Assembly: GCF_014851865.1 (NCBI RefSeq)
Contig: NZ_JACVAM010000002.1
Coordinates: forward strand, 744,001 to 808,000
DNA: 64,000 bases
Source: Pseudomonas sp. PDM16
GTDB taxonomy: Bacteria > Pseudomonadota > Gammaproteobacteria > Pseudomonadales > Pseudomonadaceae
Reading direction: 5' to 3'
Positions 24,697 to 32,282 of the stretch are shown here, piece after piece. The first letter of the stretch is position 1, and each line of letters opens with the position of its first letter. The notes beneath the pieces were generated by a model. The model searched no databases and was not told the DNA's origin. It saw only the letters and a program-made list of their open reading frames with translations. The position numbers were made by a program, and so were the translations under genes.

Positions 24697-24710
24697 GCGC
24701 CCCGTGTTGC

Positions 24711-24801
24711 GGAGAGGTGGCCGAGTGGCCGAAGGCGCTCCCCTGCTAAGGGAGTACACCTCAAAAGGGTGTCGGGGGTTCGAATCCCCCCTTCTCCGCC
24801 A
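24711..24801 (+). tRNA. tRNA-Ser(GCT)
   Basis: 91 nt with a long variable arm, as in class II serine tRNAs. Acceptor GGAGAGG pairs with CTTCTCC, followed by discriminator G and an encoded CCA. Anticodon GCT at 24745-24747 in loop CTGCTAA. T-arm GGGGGTTCGAATCCCCC. Confidence 0.97.
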
Positions 24802-24805
24802 TATT

Positions 24806-24824
24806 CACAACTTCGGTTGTGTTT
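24806..24824 (+). terminator. Short hairpin after tRNA-Ser
   Basis: CACAAC-TTCG-GTTGTG followed by TTTG. A UUCG tetraloop hairpin with a short T-run. Confidence 0.5.
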
Positions 24825-24866
24825 GTGCTAAATCCGATAAGTTATTGAGCTGATTCGGAAAAGTGC

Positions 24867-24894
24867 TTGACCTGATGGTTAAGATCACTAAAAT
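24867..24894 (+). promoter_or_regulatory. Sigma-70 promoter of the first tRNA-Arg(ACG)
   Basis: TTGACC (24867-24872), 16 bp, TAAAAT (24889-24894), 11 bp before the tRNA. Confidence 0.65.
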
Positions 24895-24905
24895 GCGCAA
24901 CCCAC

Positions 24906-24982
24906 GCACTCATAGCTCAGCTGGATAGAGTACCCGGCTACGAACCGGGCGGTCGGAGGTTCGAATCCTCCTGAGTGCGCCA
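24906..24982 (+). tRNA. tRNA-Arg(ACG), copy 1
   Basis: 77 nt. Acceptor GCACTCA pairs with TGAGTGC, then G and an encoded CCA. Anticodon ACG at 24940-24942 (loop CTACGAA); the A is expected to be edited to inosine to read CGU/CGC/CGA. Identical to the copy at 25056. Confidence 0.97.
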
Positions 24983-24990
24983 TATCGAAG

Positions 24991-25021
24991 ATGGCTTGCA
25001 GCAATGCAGGCCATTTTGTTT
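24991..25021 (+). terminator. Terminator after tRNA-Arg copy 1
   Basis: ATGGCTTGCA-GCA(A)-TGCAGGCCAT hairpin with G-U pairs, then TTTGTTT. It implies that the two tRNA-Arg copies are separate transcripts, at least in part. Confidence 0.6.
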
Positions 25022-25055
25022 CAACCAGTGGTGATCTGGTCTAAAAGCGCCATAT

Positions 25056-25132
25056 GCACTCATAGCTCAGCTGGATAGAGTACCCGGCTACGAACCGGGC
25101 GGTCGGAGGTTCGAATCCTCCTGAGTGCGCCA
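25056..25132 (+). tRNA. tRNA-Arg(ACG), copy 2
   Basis: 77 nt, identical in sequence to copy 1 across the whole gene; anticodon ACG at 25090-25092. The spacers around the two copies differ, so the duplication covers the gene itself and not its flanks. Confidence 0.97.
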
Positions 25133-25139
25133 TAAAGCC

Positions 25140-25175
25140 AAAAGGCCCGCAGCGATGCGGGCCTTTTGCTTTTTC
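25140..25175 (+). terminator. Terminator after tRNA-Arg copy 2
   Basis: AAAAGGCCCGCA-GCGA-TGCGGGCCTTTT followed by GCTTTTTC. With A-runs on the left it may also stop the converging minus-strand gene at 25174. Confidence 0.9.
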
Positions 25176-25677
25176 AGCGTTTGCCCTTCTCTTGCACGCA
25201 GCCGAACTCATCGAATGTCACCTGGCGGCGATTTCCTTTGTCGTCGGCGTAGTGGTACCGGGTTTGTCCGTTACTGCTGGTGATCTTGTCCGGTTTTCCC
25301 AAGGTGCTTTCCACGTCGCGCTGGGTCATGCCTCCGCGCACCTGTTGGCGAATGACTGCGCGGCGCCGTTCGTTGCTGGTGAGTTTGTTGCCGCAGCCGT
25401 CCTGCTTGGTGCCGACGACTACTACCTGACGTTCGTCTACCTTGCTGCGAGCTTTCTTTTGCGCTTTATGAGGCTTGGCTAGGGGTACGGCTTTGCCTTT
25501 TCCTGGTGTTGGATTGTAGGCGTCCTGCAGGTCCAGGCTGGCGCTTTCTGGGCAGCCATGCATCGTATAGGTGATATGGCCATTGTCGTCTTCGCATCGG
25601 AACACCGTTGACGCCTGGCTAGGGATGGCGGGGCATAGCAGAAGCGCGCAAAGCCCTGCGCACATGATTCGTAGCAT
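25174..25677 (-). CDS. Exported DUF4124-like protein
   Basis: A 167-aa protein with a signal peptide (residues ~1-22, MLRIMCAGLCALLLCPAIPSQA). The N-terminal mature part (TVFRCEDDNGHITYTMHGCPE) looks like the DUF4124 domain of small periplasmic proteins. A basic linker (KPHKAQKKARSKVDER) leads to a C-terminal part with RGGMTQRDVESTLGKPDKI, similar to the SmpA/BamE-like fold, and YHYADDKGNRRQVTFDEFG. Four mature cysteines may form disulfides. Function unknown. It converges on the tRNA-Arg terminator. Confidence 0.65.
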   Translation of the reverse strand: MLRIMCAGLCALLLCPAIPSQASTVFRCEDDNGHITYTMHGCPESASLDLQDAYNPTPGKGKAVPLAKPHKAQKKARSKVDERQVVVVGTKQDGCGNKLTSNERRRAVIRQQVRGGMTQRDVESTLGKPDKITSSNGQTRYHYADDKGNRRQVTFDEFGCVQEKGKR

Positions 25678-25864
25678 GGTTCGTCCTCCTTGACGATTGT
25701 TTCTCCAGCCTAGCTTGGCTTTTTCATCTTGCTAGCGTGCCTTGTGGTGCGGTGCATACGTCGGAAAAAAGGTTACGAGCATGTCTAAATGGGTGTCGCA
25801 AGTGCTTGTTCTGGGCCTGATTTTGTCGCGCCGAAACAGGGTGGGGTGCTATTATTTCTACGTC

Positions 25865-25980
25865 AGCCCCGTCGGGGCTTGTGGATAGCCACCATGGACT
25901 TACCCAGTAGTTACTCAAATATTTTTCCGCCCAATCGCGTGTTGACTGATTGACCTCCGCGGCGCGCCCAGCTGCTGGGG
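25865..25980 (+). promoter_or_regulatory. Structured leader region upstream of mgtE
   Basis: Within the 316-bp gap before mgtE, AGCCCC-GTC-GGGGCT (25865-25879) and GTGG-ATAG-CCAC (25881-25892) lie side by side. A third hairpin, CCCAG-CTG-CTGGG (25967-25979), touches the ribosome-binding region GGGGTGGAG before the ATG at 25994. It could be a cis-acting RNA. It does not look like the M-box, and no known riboswitch was recognised. The rest of the gap shows nothing coding. Confidence 0.4.
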
Positions 25981-25993
25981 TGGAGCGTGCCGT

Positions 25994-27436
25994 ATGACTG
26001 AAGTAGAAGCCAAAAAACCGCAGGAAAGCCTGCAGGACCGCCTCGCTCAGGTGGTCGAACTCCTGCATCGCCACAAACTGGTAGAAAGCCTGACCCACCG
26101 TCAGGAAGGCCAGCATCAAGACCGGGTCGAGAGCCTGGTTCATCGCCAGAATCTCGCCGAATTACAGCGCAAGCTCGACGAACTGCACTCCGCCGACGTC
26201 GCTCATATTCTCGAAGCTCTCCCGCTCGATGATCGTCTGACTGTCTGGCAGTTGGTCAAGGCTGAGCGGGATGGCGACATCCTCTTGGAAGTCTCCGATG
26301 CGGTCCGTGAGTCGCTGATTGCGGACATGGATGATCATGAGATTCTCGCTGCCGCCAAGGACATGGATGCGGATGAGCTGGCTGACCTAGCTCCAGAGTT
26401 GCCGCGCGATGTAGTGCTCGAGCTGATGGAATCCCTGGATGCACAACAGCGCGAGCGCGTGCGTTCTGCTCTGTCATACGAGGAAGACCAGGTCGGTGCG
26501 CTGATGGACTTCGAGATGGTCACCATTCGCGAAGACGTCAGTCTGGAGGTGGTGCTGCGTTATCTGCGACGGCTAAAGGAGTTGCCGGGCCACACTGACA
26601 AGCTGTTCGTGGTTGACTACGACGGCGTGCTGAAGGGTGTGCTGCCCATCAAGCGCCTGCTGGTTAATGATCCAGACAGGCAGGTCGGCGAGGTCATGGC
26701 TAGCGATCCGGTGAGCTTCCAGCCGGGCGAGGACGCTTATGATGCGGCTCAGGCGTTCGAGCGTTACGACCTTATTTCCGCGCCTGTGGTCGACAAGGAG
26801 GGGCGTCTTATTGGGCGGCTGACCATTGATGAAATGGTCGACCTGATTCGTGAGGAGAGCGAGAGCGAAGTTCTCAACATGGCTGGTCTGCGGGAGGAGG
26901 AGGATATCTTCGCCTCGGTATGGAAATCGGTCGGCAACCGCTGGGCATGGCTGGCGGTGAATTTGGTCACCGCTTTTCTGGCATCGCGTGTGATTGGTCT
27001 GTTCGAGGGGTCCATTGAGAAGCTGGTGGCACTCGCTGCCCTGATGCCGATCGTGGCGGGGATTGGTGGGAATTCGGGTAACCAGACGATCACCATGATT
27101 GTCCGGGCCTTGGCGCTGGATCAGGTCAGTACCGGCAATACCTCGCGCCTCTTGCGCAAGGAGCTGGGGGTGGCGCTGATCAATGGCGTGCTTTGGGGGG
27201 GCGTGATTGGCGTGGTTGCTTACTGGCTCTATGACAGTTGGTCTCTGGGGTTGGTCATGACTGGCGCCATGACGCTGAACCTTTTGCTGGCGGCGCTGAT
27301 GGGTGTATTGATTCCGATGACGTTGATTCGCCTGGGTCGGGATCCGGCCATGGGGGCAAGCGTGATGATCACTGCAATGACAGACAGTGGTGGTTTCTTT
27401 ATCTTCCTAGGCTTGGCCACCCTGTTTTTGCTTTAA
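25994..27436 (+). CDS. mgtE: Magnesium transporter MgtE
   Basis: A 480-aa Mg2+ channel of the inner membrane. Order: an N-terminal cytoplasmic superhelical domain (about 40-165; LPLDDRLTVWQLV, LAPELPRDVVLELMESL), a CBS pair (about 170-290; VMASDPVSFQPGEDAYDAAQAF) that senses Mg2+, then five membrane helices from ~315 on (ALMPIVAGIGGNSGNQTITMIVRALAL is the pore signature). The length matches the P. aeruginosa protein. A good terminator follows. The leader before it is rich in inverted repeats. Confidence 0.95.
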   Translation: MTEVEAKKPQESLQDRLAQVVELLHRHKLVESLTHRQEGQHQDRVESLVHRQNLAELQRKLDELHSADVAHILEALPLDDRLTVWQLVKAERDGDILLEVSDAVRESLIADMDDHEILAAAKDMDADELADLAPELPRDVVLELMESLDAQQRERVRSALSYEEDQVGALMDFEMVTIREDVSLEVVLRYLRRLKELPGHTDKLFVVDYDGVLKGVLPIKRLLVNDPDRQVGEVMASDPVSFQPGEDAYDAAQAFERYDLISAPVVDKEGRLIGRLTIDEMVDLIREESESEVLNMAGLREEEDIFASVWKSVGNRWAWLAVNLVTAFLASRVIGLFEGSIEKLVALAALMPIVAGIGGNSGNQTITMIVRALALDQVSTGNTSRLLRKELGVALINGVLWGGVIGVVAYWLYDSWSLGLVMTGAMTLNLLLAALMGVLIPMTLIRLGRDPAMGASVMITAMTDSGGFFIFLGLATLFLL

Positions 27437-27506
27437 AGGGCCAGTACTAGAGATGGGGCAAGAGGGTGGTCTGTCATTTTCATGGAAGTAGTAGTGAGCC
27501 CTAGAA

Positions 27507-27544
27507 ACAAAAAAGCCAGTCGATTTGGGTTGACTGGCTTTTTT
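27507..27544. terminator. Bidirectional terminator between mgtE and amrZ
   Basis: AAAAAGCCAGTC-N10-GACTGGCTTTTTT, with an A-run on the left and a T-run on the right, serves the plus-strand mgtE and the minus-strand amrZ. Confidence 0.9.
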
Positions 27545-27557
27545 GTTGGGTGAGGAG

Positions 27558-27875
27558 TCAATCCTCCGTGTTGCTCAGTTCCGCATCATGAGCGATCAGC
27601 GCTACCAGTGCGTTCTGTTGACGGTGGGACAGCTGGCGGAAGCGTTGTAGCAGCTCTCGTTCGTGAAGGGAAAGCTCCGGGCTGTCCAAGCGCAGATTGA
27701 GTTCGTCTCCCAGCGCGCCTTCCTGAACCAGGCTCTGTTCCAGGCGGGCAATAATCTCCGAGTTCATGCTGCGATGGTGATTACGCGCTACATCGGCGAT
27801 GCGCTCGCGCATGCCGTCGGGGAGGCGGACTACGAACTTGTCAGCTGTGCGGCTGGAATAGAGGGCCTGTTTCAT
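27558..27875 (-). CDS. amrZ: Ribbon-helix-helix regulator AmrZ (AlgZ)
   Basis: A 105-aa Arc-type transcription factor, very close to AmrZ as I remember it: [19 protein letters not shown] forms the DNA-binding strand and [17 protein letters not shown] the first helix. The C-terminal tetramerisation part [38 protein letters not shown] is nearly the same. AmrZ controls alginate, motility, Psl/Pel and c-di-GMP genes. The start has a weak ribosome site. A membrane diguanylate cyclase lies 0.5 kb upstream on the same strand, across a tRNA. Confidence 0.93.
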   Translation of the reverse strand: MKQALYSSRTADKFVVRLPDGMRERIADVARNHHRSMNSEIIARLEQSLVQEGALGDELNLRLDSPELSLHERELLQRFRQLSHRQQNALVALIAHDAELSNTED

Positions 27876-28283
27876 AGGTTGTATGTACTAAACCGGTTAG
27901 TTCAGAAGGACGATGCTGGCATTCAGCTACATGTGTCGCTGGTATGACCATGGTAGCGCTTACTGGTTCAGTTGGCTGCCTGGCATCGAGATTGGGTTGT
28001 CATTCTATTTGACGCCAATTATACGGCGTAAATTGTGAGATGGGTGGAGGCGTATTGCCAGCACCGGTTGTCAGAAATGTGTTCTGGTCGGCAAAACACG
28101 ACGAGTCGGCATTTTTGCTTAATTGGTTGGGCCACTTGGCGCTGCATAGAGAAGGGGGTGGTGCAAACCACATGACAAAGCGTGCTAGCCCAGTTAGGAT
28201 GACTGGCGTCATCGAAGTTATTCAGAAAATTCAATTGGATAGCAGAGATGGCTACCGACCGCCTCGGCGGTAGCGATGTCTCG
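27876..28283. other. Intergenic region upstream of amrZ, no gene supported
   Basis: About 400 bp, AT-richer than its surroundings. It contains an inverted repeat ACGCC-N8-GGCGT near 28012-28029 and must carry the amrZ promoter (minus strand). A 77-codon plus-strand frame here has no ribosome site and no recognisable sequence. At its right end GCTACCG/CGGTAGC (28251-28274) forms a hairpin just before tRNA-Arg. Confidence 0.5.
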
Positions 28284-28358
28284 GTCCCCTTAGTTCAATG
28301 GATAGAATAAACCCCTCCTAAGGGTTAGATGCTGGTTCGACTCCAGCAGGGGGCGCCA
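28284..28358 (+). tRNA. tRNA-Arg(CCT)
   Basis: 75 nt. Acceptor GTCCCCT pairs with AGGGGGC (one G-U), then G and an encoded CCA. Anticodon CCT at 28317-28319 in loop CTCCTAA. T-arm GCTGGTTCGACTCCAGC. This gene is a frequent island integration site in other bacteria, but nothing integrase-like is next to it here. Confidence 0.95.
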
Positions 28359-28370
28359 TTACTGATCAGC

Positions 28371-28400
28371 TGCGGTAGCAGGCGGTAGCAGGCGGTAGCG
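28371..28400. repeat. Three tandem copies of a decamer (GGCGGTAGCA) after tRNA-Arg(CCT)
   Basis: TGCGGTAGCA, GGCGGTAGCA and GGCGGTAGCG follow each other directly, 13 bp after the tRNA and 5 bp before the stop of the diguanylate cyclase gene. The core CGGTAGC also ends the hairpin just upstream of the tRNA (28268-28274). Confidence 0.75.
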
Positions 28401-28404
28401 GGGC

Positions 28405-29448
28405 TCAAGTCAGGGCTTGAGTGGCTGCGAGTGACGTGAGGGAGGCAATAATGGCCCGATCTCTTCCCTCTTTTTTTGCCTGGTAGAGACATTGGTCTGC
28501 ACGTTGAAGCCAGTGGCTCCAGGGCTCTTCCGCATGCAATATGGCGCCGCCGATGGAGACGGTGACCGGTCCGCCAGGGCTTCTTAGGCCTGATCTTACT
28601 TCCTTGAGCAGGTTCTGTGCGGCAGTTTCGAGCCCCTCGGCATCCGTGTCTGGAAGCAGCAGCAGAAACTCTTCGCCTCCGAAGCGAAACAATCGATCCT
28701 CCTGGCGAGAGCAGCTGCGGATCAGCTTCGCGTAGTCAATAAGCACTTGGTCGCCAGCCTGGTGGCCATGAAGATCGTTGATTTGCTTGAAGTGGTCCAG
28801 ATCCATAGCCAGTACGCCGTAGCTGCGTCCATGCCGGCGCTTGCTGGAAGCGACAATCTTAAGTTCGTCGTTCATTGCGCGACGGTTTCGCGCCCCGGTC
28901 AGCGGGTCTTGGATGGCCAGCAGTTGTAATTGCTCACGCTGAATGCGGGTGCGGTAAGCAAAGATGAAGGTCAGTACTCCGGCCATGGCATTGGTTACCA
29001 GGAAGGAGATCATCTGATAGTTGCTTTCGAACACGCTGCCGGGTTCTCGCAGGGCATGACCTACCAGTCCGGCGAGTACAAGCAGGGTGGCTGCGATGGC
29101 TTTTCCGGGGGAGACCATGAAGAAATTAAAGAGGATCAGCGGATAGATCCAGAACAGGCCGTTGACGCCCAGATTGATGGCGATAAGTGTCGCGGCCACC
29201 GAAAACACGCATGCCAGATAGAGGCCGGGTTTTTCGGTATCGCCCGTGCGCCAGGCGTAGATCACTGCGGAGAGTGTGGAGAGGACTATCACCACATCGG
29301 CGACGCCTACCAGCAGGTTATTGTGCAGCAGGCGGTAGGCCGCATAGGGCGTGATGCCCAGTACCCCGATGATGCCCATCAGGGTGATGATGGACAGCTG
29401 GAAATCGTTGCGCAGTCGCTTGAACATCAGCGCGAATCCCTGGCTCAT
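28405..29448 (-). CDS. Membrane-bound diguanylate cyclase (GGDEF)
   Basis: A 347-aa protein that makes the second messenger c-di-GMP from GTP. Residues ~15-165 hold about six membrane helices with no recognised sensor motif. The GGDEF domain spans ~175-340. The active-site motif is GGEEF (257-261), one of the functional variants. The inhibitory I-site RQED (248-251) is exactly five residues before it, so product inhibition is expected. DPLTGARNRR at 181-190 marks the domain start. Its closeness to amrZ suggests, but does not prove, a shared biofilm role. Confidence 0.92.
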   Translation of the reverse strand: MSQGFALMFKRLRNDFQLSIITLMGIIGVLGITPYAAYRLLHNNLLVGVADVVIVLSTLSAVIYAWRTGDTEKPGLYLACVFSVAATLIAINLGVNGLFWIYPLILFNFFMVSPGKAIAATLLVLAGLVGHALREPGSVFESNYQMISFLVTNAMAGVLTFIFAYRTRIQREQLQLLAIQDPLTGARNRRAMNDELKIVASSKRRHGRSYGVLAMDLDHFKQINDLHGHQAGDQVLIDYAKLIRSCSRQEDRLFRFGGEEFLLLLPDTDAEGLETAAQNLLKEVRSGLRSPGGPVTVSIGGAILHAEEPWSHWLQRADQCLYQAKKEGRDRAIIASLTSLAATQALT

Positions 29449-29553
29449 AGCATGTTGTCATTGTTATGAGCCAAGGATGCAGGGCTTTGTTCGTATCAGC
29501 AAGGAACTGTTAGGCAGAGTGCCATCATCCTGCTGGTGGTTGTTACCGTGAAA

Positions 29554-29736
29554 TCACTTCTTGCCGATGGTGATGTGGCGGCTGGGGGCGGACCAGGATT
29601 GGCCGCTGATGCCTTTGGCAATCTGCTGTATTTCGCCACCTGAGTTGAGGAAGGCGGCAACCTGGGCTTCGAGGGATTCGCGGGTTTCCACCGCTGGTTG
29701 CGGTTTGGGTTGCTGGATGGCTTTCTTGACGCGCAT
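29554..29736 (-). CDS. Conserved 60-aa protein next to the cold-shock gene
   Basis: A 60-aa protein whose frame is open 15 codons further upstream. I chose the ATG at 29736 because GAGGGGGAAC precedes it. The sequence is basic and proline-rich at the N-terminus, followed by SLEAQVAAFLNSGGEIQQIAKGISGQ (a possible helix-turn) and a basic end. Similar short proteins occur in pseudomonads, but I know of no function. It lies 100 bp downstream of cspA, beyond a terminator hairpin. Confidence 0.6.
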   Translation of the reverse strand: MRVKKAIQQPKPQPAVETRESLEAQVAAFLNSGGEIQQIAKGISGQSWSAPSRHITIGKK

Positions 29737-29794
29737 GGTTCCCCCTCGAGGAATATCTGGCGCTACGCAAGTGCGCAGCAAAGTAGCAGGGATA

Positions 29795-29824
29795 AAAAAA
29801 CCGGCCCGTGGGCCGGTTCTTTTG
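29795..29824. terminator. Hairpin terminator between cspA and the 60-aa gene
   Basis: AACCGGCC-CG(T)-GGCCGGTT at 29799-29818, with seven A residues on the left and TCTTTT on the right. The A-run on the plus strand makes it a terminator for the minus-strand cspA. Confidence 0.85.
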
Positions 29825-29836
29825 GCAGGCTAGAAG

Positions 29837-30046
29837 TCAGATGACCTGAACTTCGTCAGCCTGCATGCCTTTCTGGCCCTGAACGGCGATGAAGGAAACC
29901 TGTTGGCCTTCCTTCAGGCTCTTGAAGCCGGCGCTCTGGATGGAGCGGTAGTGCACGAACAGGTCGGCGCCGCTTTCCGGAGTGATGAAGCCGAAGCCTT
30001 TCTCGTCGTTGAACCACTTAACGGTGCCGGTTTGACGTGCGGACAT
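29837..30046 (-). CDS. cspA: Cold-shock domain protein
   Basis: A 69-aa single cold-shock domain, a nucleic acid chaperone. RNP1 (KGFGFITPE, residues ~17-25) and RNP2 (DLFVHY, about 28-33) are visible. [15 protein letters not shown] is the family start. The frame extends upstream, but the ATG at 30046 has AAGGAGATATCCC before it and gives the normal length. Upstream of it about 165 bp without a gene may be a long 5' leader as in other csp genes. The exact csp name is uncertain. Confidence 0.9.
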   Translation of the reverse strand: MSARQTGTVKWFNDEKGFGFITPESGADLFVHYRSIQSAGFKSLKEGQQVSFIAVQGQKGMQADEVQVI

Positions 30047-30213
30047 GGGATATCTCCTTGGACAAAGTGAACACGGCGCTGGAACAGCCCAGGCCATGAC
30101 TGAGTGCAAAGAGTAAAGAAACCGAGGTAGGTCGGACCGAGATCTAAACCGGTCGATTTGCGGTGACACATGCAGCACAGTGCCGCCACCCTACAGGTAA
30201 AGTGTCGATTTAC

Positions 30214-30963
30214 CTAATGATTTCTGCCTTTTCCGGTAAATGGTGCAGGGCATTTGCTCAGGTCGACGCTACCGACGAAGGGGTTGTTCCAACCCATGAC
30301 GCAGGCTATACGTTGGTTGCGCTGGCGCTCCCAGGGCTCGACCGGGTAATGCCTGCTCCAGGCGTCGAACAGCTGTTGCTCCTGCCTGGATAGACGAAGC
30401 CCATAGCGCTGGCTCATGTAGAAGTAGGTGCGGGCTATCATGCCGCGCACCTTTGGGCGCGGCATCACCTTGCCTCTTCTGAAGTCCACCACCATTAGGC
30501 AGGCACCGTACTGGCCGGGTTCGTTTGGAAGCCAGGCGAAAGGGAGGTTGCTGCGGTCGCCGTTGATCTCGCCGATGCTGGGTACCAGGTTGAACAGATC
30601 CGCCTCGGCGCGGCGGAAGGTCTCATCACTGCGTGAGCAATGCTTGCGTCCGCCCTGCTGCCAGCAGCGGCGCTGATGGCCGATGACCCATGCCGGTACC
30701 AGGTGTTCCCATTCGATGCGTGCGGCGCGCTGCGGATTCTTGCGAGGTGTATAGCCACAGCTCTTCAGGTCGACCTGATTGCCGCTGTAGCGGCAGCCAC
30801 AGTAGAACTCCACCGCCTGCTGAGCATAGAGCTTCCAGGCGATCTTCTTGGCTTCGCTGAACGAGCGGGGTGCGGAGGCGAGGGTGGGCAGAGAGATGCA
30901 GCAGAGTAACAACAGGGCGAAACACTTGGGCACGGAGACGACATCCCGAGAAAAGCGCCGCAT
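30214..30963 (-). CDS. endA: Endonuclease I, exported
   Basis: A ~249-aa non-specific DNase of the EndA/NucM family, exported to the periplasm or medium. A signal-like stretch FALLLLCCISLPTLASA follows a charged start. Catalytic-region motifs are RIEWEHLVPAWVIG (His of the beta-beta-alpha metal motif) and EINGDRSNLPF, plus family cysteines (YCGCRYS, KSCGYTPRKNP). The start is uncertain: the ATG at 30963 gives an extended N-terminus, and shorter options exist near the signal. It may be used for nucleotide scavenging. Confidence 0.88.
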   Translation of the reverse strand: MRRFSRDVVSVPKCFALLLLCCISLPTLASAPRSFSEAKKIAWKLYAQQAVEFYCGCRYSGNQVDLKSCGYTPRKNPQRAARIEWEHLVPAWVIGHQRRCWQQGGRKHCSRSDETFRRAEADLFNLVPSIGEINGDRSNLPFAWLPNEPGQYGACLMVVDFRRGKVMPRPKVRGMIARTYFYMSQRYGLRLSRQEQQLFDAWSRHYPVEPWERQRNQRIACVMGWNNPFVGSVDLSKCPAPFTGKGRNH

Positions 30964-31065
30964 GATACTGCTGTCGTCGCCCCTGCCAATCGTGGCGAGG
31001 TGCTGGCCATGCCGCCGTTGGCTCATGGTGCTCACTGAAATCATCGACAGACTAGGAGGTTCGTC

Positions 31066-31389
31066 ATGCGAATCATCATTTTGCTGCTAGCAGCTCTGCC
31101 GAGTTGGACAGCGCTGGCCGACCAGCCGGTGCACCGGCCGATCCCTATCCAGTATGTCAGTCCTGGCGCTTCTGGCAGCGTCGAGTCTTCCAGTCGCAGC
31201 CAGAGTTATGACATCCATGGCGGTCATGCCGTGCCCAGCCAGGGCTATGGCCGCAACCAGGTGGAAATGCATGGCAGCTCAAGCGTCCGCCATGGTGGCA
31301 GCATCCGGCAGAGCACCGAGTATCCGGGCGGTATCGAGGTGCAGCGCCATCCTGGTCAGAGCGACTATGAGTTGCAGCGTAACCGTTGA
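31066..31389 (+). CDS. Small exported protein, function unknown
   Basis: A 107-aa protein with a clear signal peptide (MRIIILLLAALPSWTALA). The mature part is low-complexity, rich in Ser, Gly, His, Gln and Arg, with no cysteine and no recognised domain (SSSRSQSYDIHGGHAVPSQGYG, EVQRHPGQSDYELQRNR). AGGAGGT before ATG is a strong ribosome site. It lies about 95 bp upstream of the phosphatase gene on the same strand. Confidence 0.65.
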   Translation: MRIIILLLAALPSWTALADQPVHRPIPIQYVSPGASGSVESSSRSQSYDIHGGHAVPSQGYGRNQVEMHGSSSVRHGGSIRQSTEYPGGIEVQRHPGQSDYELQRNR

Positions 31390-31484
31390 CGACTGTTTAA
31401 CACTTCGAGCGCCTCGGGCTGACAGTTGCGGCATCGCGCCGCATCATGCGCGGCAGTCCGGATTTAGAAGGTAACCAGCAGATC

Positions 31485-32264
31485 ATGTCGATGCAGTCCC
31501 TTGGGTTCGCGGCGCAGAGCGTCGTGGGACGCGTTCGCGAGCACAACGAGGATGCGGTGCTGTGCCTTCCCGAGTTCGGCCTATGGGCCGTGGCAGATGG
31601 CATGGGAGGGCATCGGTGCGGCGAGGTGGCCAGCGCCCTGGCGCTGGAGACTCTGCGTGAGTCTGTGGCTACTGGAGATGATCTAGAACGTGCCATCCAT
31701 GCCGCCAATCAGGCGATTCTTGCCGCAGGTGGGGAGGGTGTTGGGCGGCGCATGGGCAGTACGATAGTGGCTGCCCGCATCATCGGCGCGAGCTACGAGA
31801 TCGCCTGGATCGGCGATAGTCGTGCATACCGCATCAGCCTTGGAAGTATCGAGCGGCTGAGTCGTGACCACAGCTGGGTGCAGGCGATGATTGATGCCGG
31901 AGAGTTGAGCGTCGAGGAGGCTCGCCATCATCCACGCCGCAACGTCGTCACCCAATGCCTGGGGCAGAGCGAGCAGGCGCTTGAGGTCGGGCGCGTGCAG
32001 GGCAACCTGGCGCCCGGCGAACTGCTGCTGCTGTGCAGCGACGGCCTGACCGGTGAATTGAACGACGAGCAGATCCACGAGGTCTGTGCTGGGGCTGCCA
32101 CGCTCGATGCATTGGTTGAACAGTTGATAGGGCTGGCCAACCAGCGAGGCGGCAAGGACAATATCTCCTGCATCGTGCTGGGGCGCAGCGTGGCCGAGTC
32201 GACGAAGTTCGATGCCAGGCCCCGTAATTTTCTCAGCCGTTGGCTCTCTTCCCGCAAGCATTGA
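31485..32264 (+). CDS. PP2C-type Ser/Thr phosphatase (PppA/Stp1-like)
   Basis: A ~259-aa metal-dependent phosphatase. The metal and catalytic motifs of the bacterial PPM family are present in order: REHNEDAV, ADGMGGH, GSTIVAA, WIGDSRAYR, SRDHSWVQ, CSDGLTGEL and GGKDNISCIVL. The start is uncertain: I chose the ATG at 31485 behind AGAAGG, though ATGs at 31446 and 31491 are possible. It precedes the kinase by 18 bp. In type VI secretion clusters this pair controls FHA phosphorylation; no such cluster is seen here. Confidence 0.92.
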   Translation: MSMQSLGFAAQSVVGRVREHNEDAVLCLPEFGLWAVADGMGGHRCGEVASALALETLRESVATGDDLERAIHAANQAILAAGGEGVGRRMGSTIVAARIIGASYEIAWIGDSRAYRISLGSIERLSRDHSWVQAMIDAGELSVEEARHHPRRNVVTQCLGQSEQALEVGRVQGNLAPGELLLLCSDGLTGELNDEQIHEVCAGAATLDALVEQLIGLANQRGGKDNISCIVLGRSVAESTKFDARPRNFLSRWLSSRKH

Positions 32265-32282
32265 AACGATCGACGCGCATCC

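Noticed and set aside
24557..24853. 98-codon plus-strand frame across tRNA-Ser
   Set aside because: Its peptide (GRVAEGAPLLREYTSKGCRGFESPLLRH) is the well-known artefact of translating tRNA-Ser.
28040..28273. 77-codon plus-strand frame before tRNA-Arg(CCT)
   Set aside because: No Shine-Dalgarno, no recognisable domain, and it lies in the likely amrZ promoter region.
28284..28400. Genomic island at tRNA-Arg(CCT)
   Set aside because: No integrase, no repeated tRNA 3' end, and ordinary core genes on both sides.
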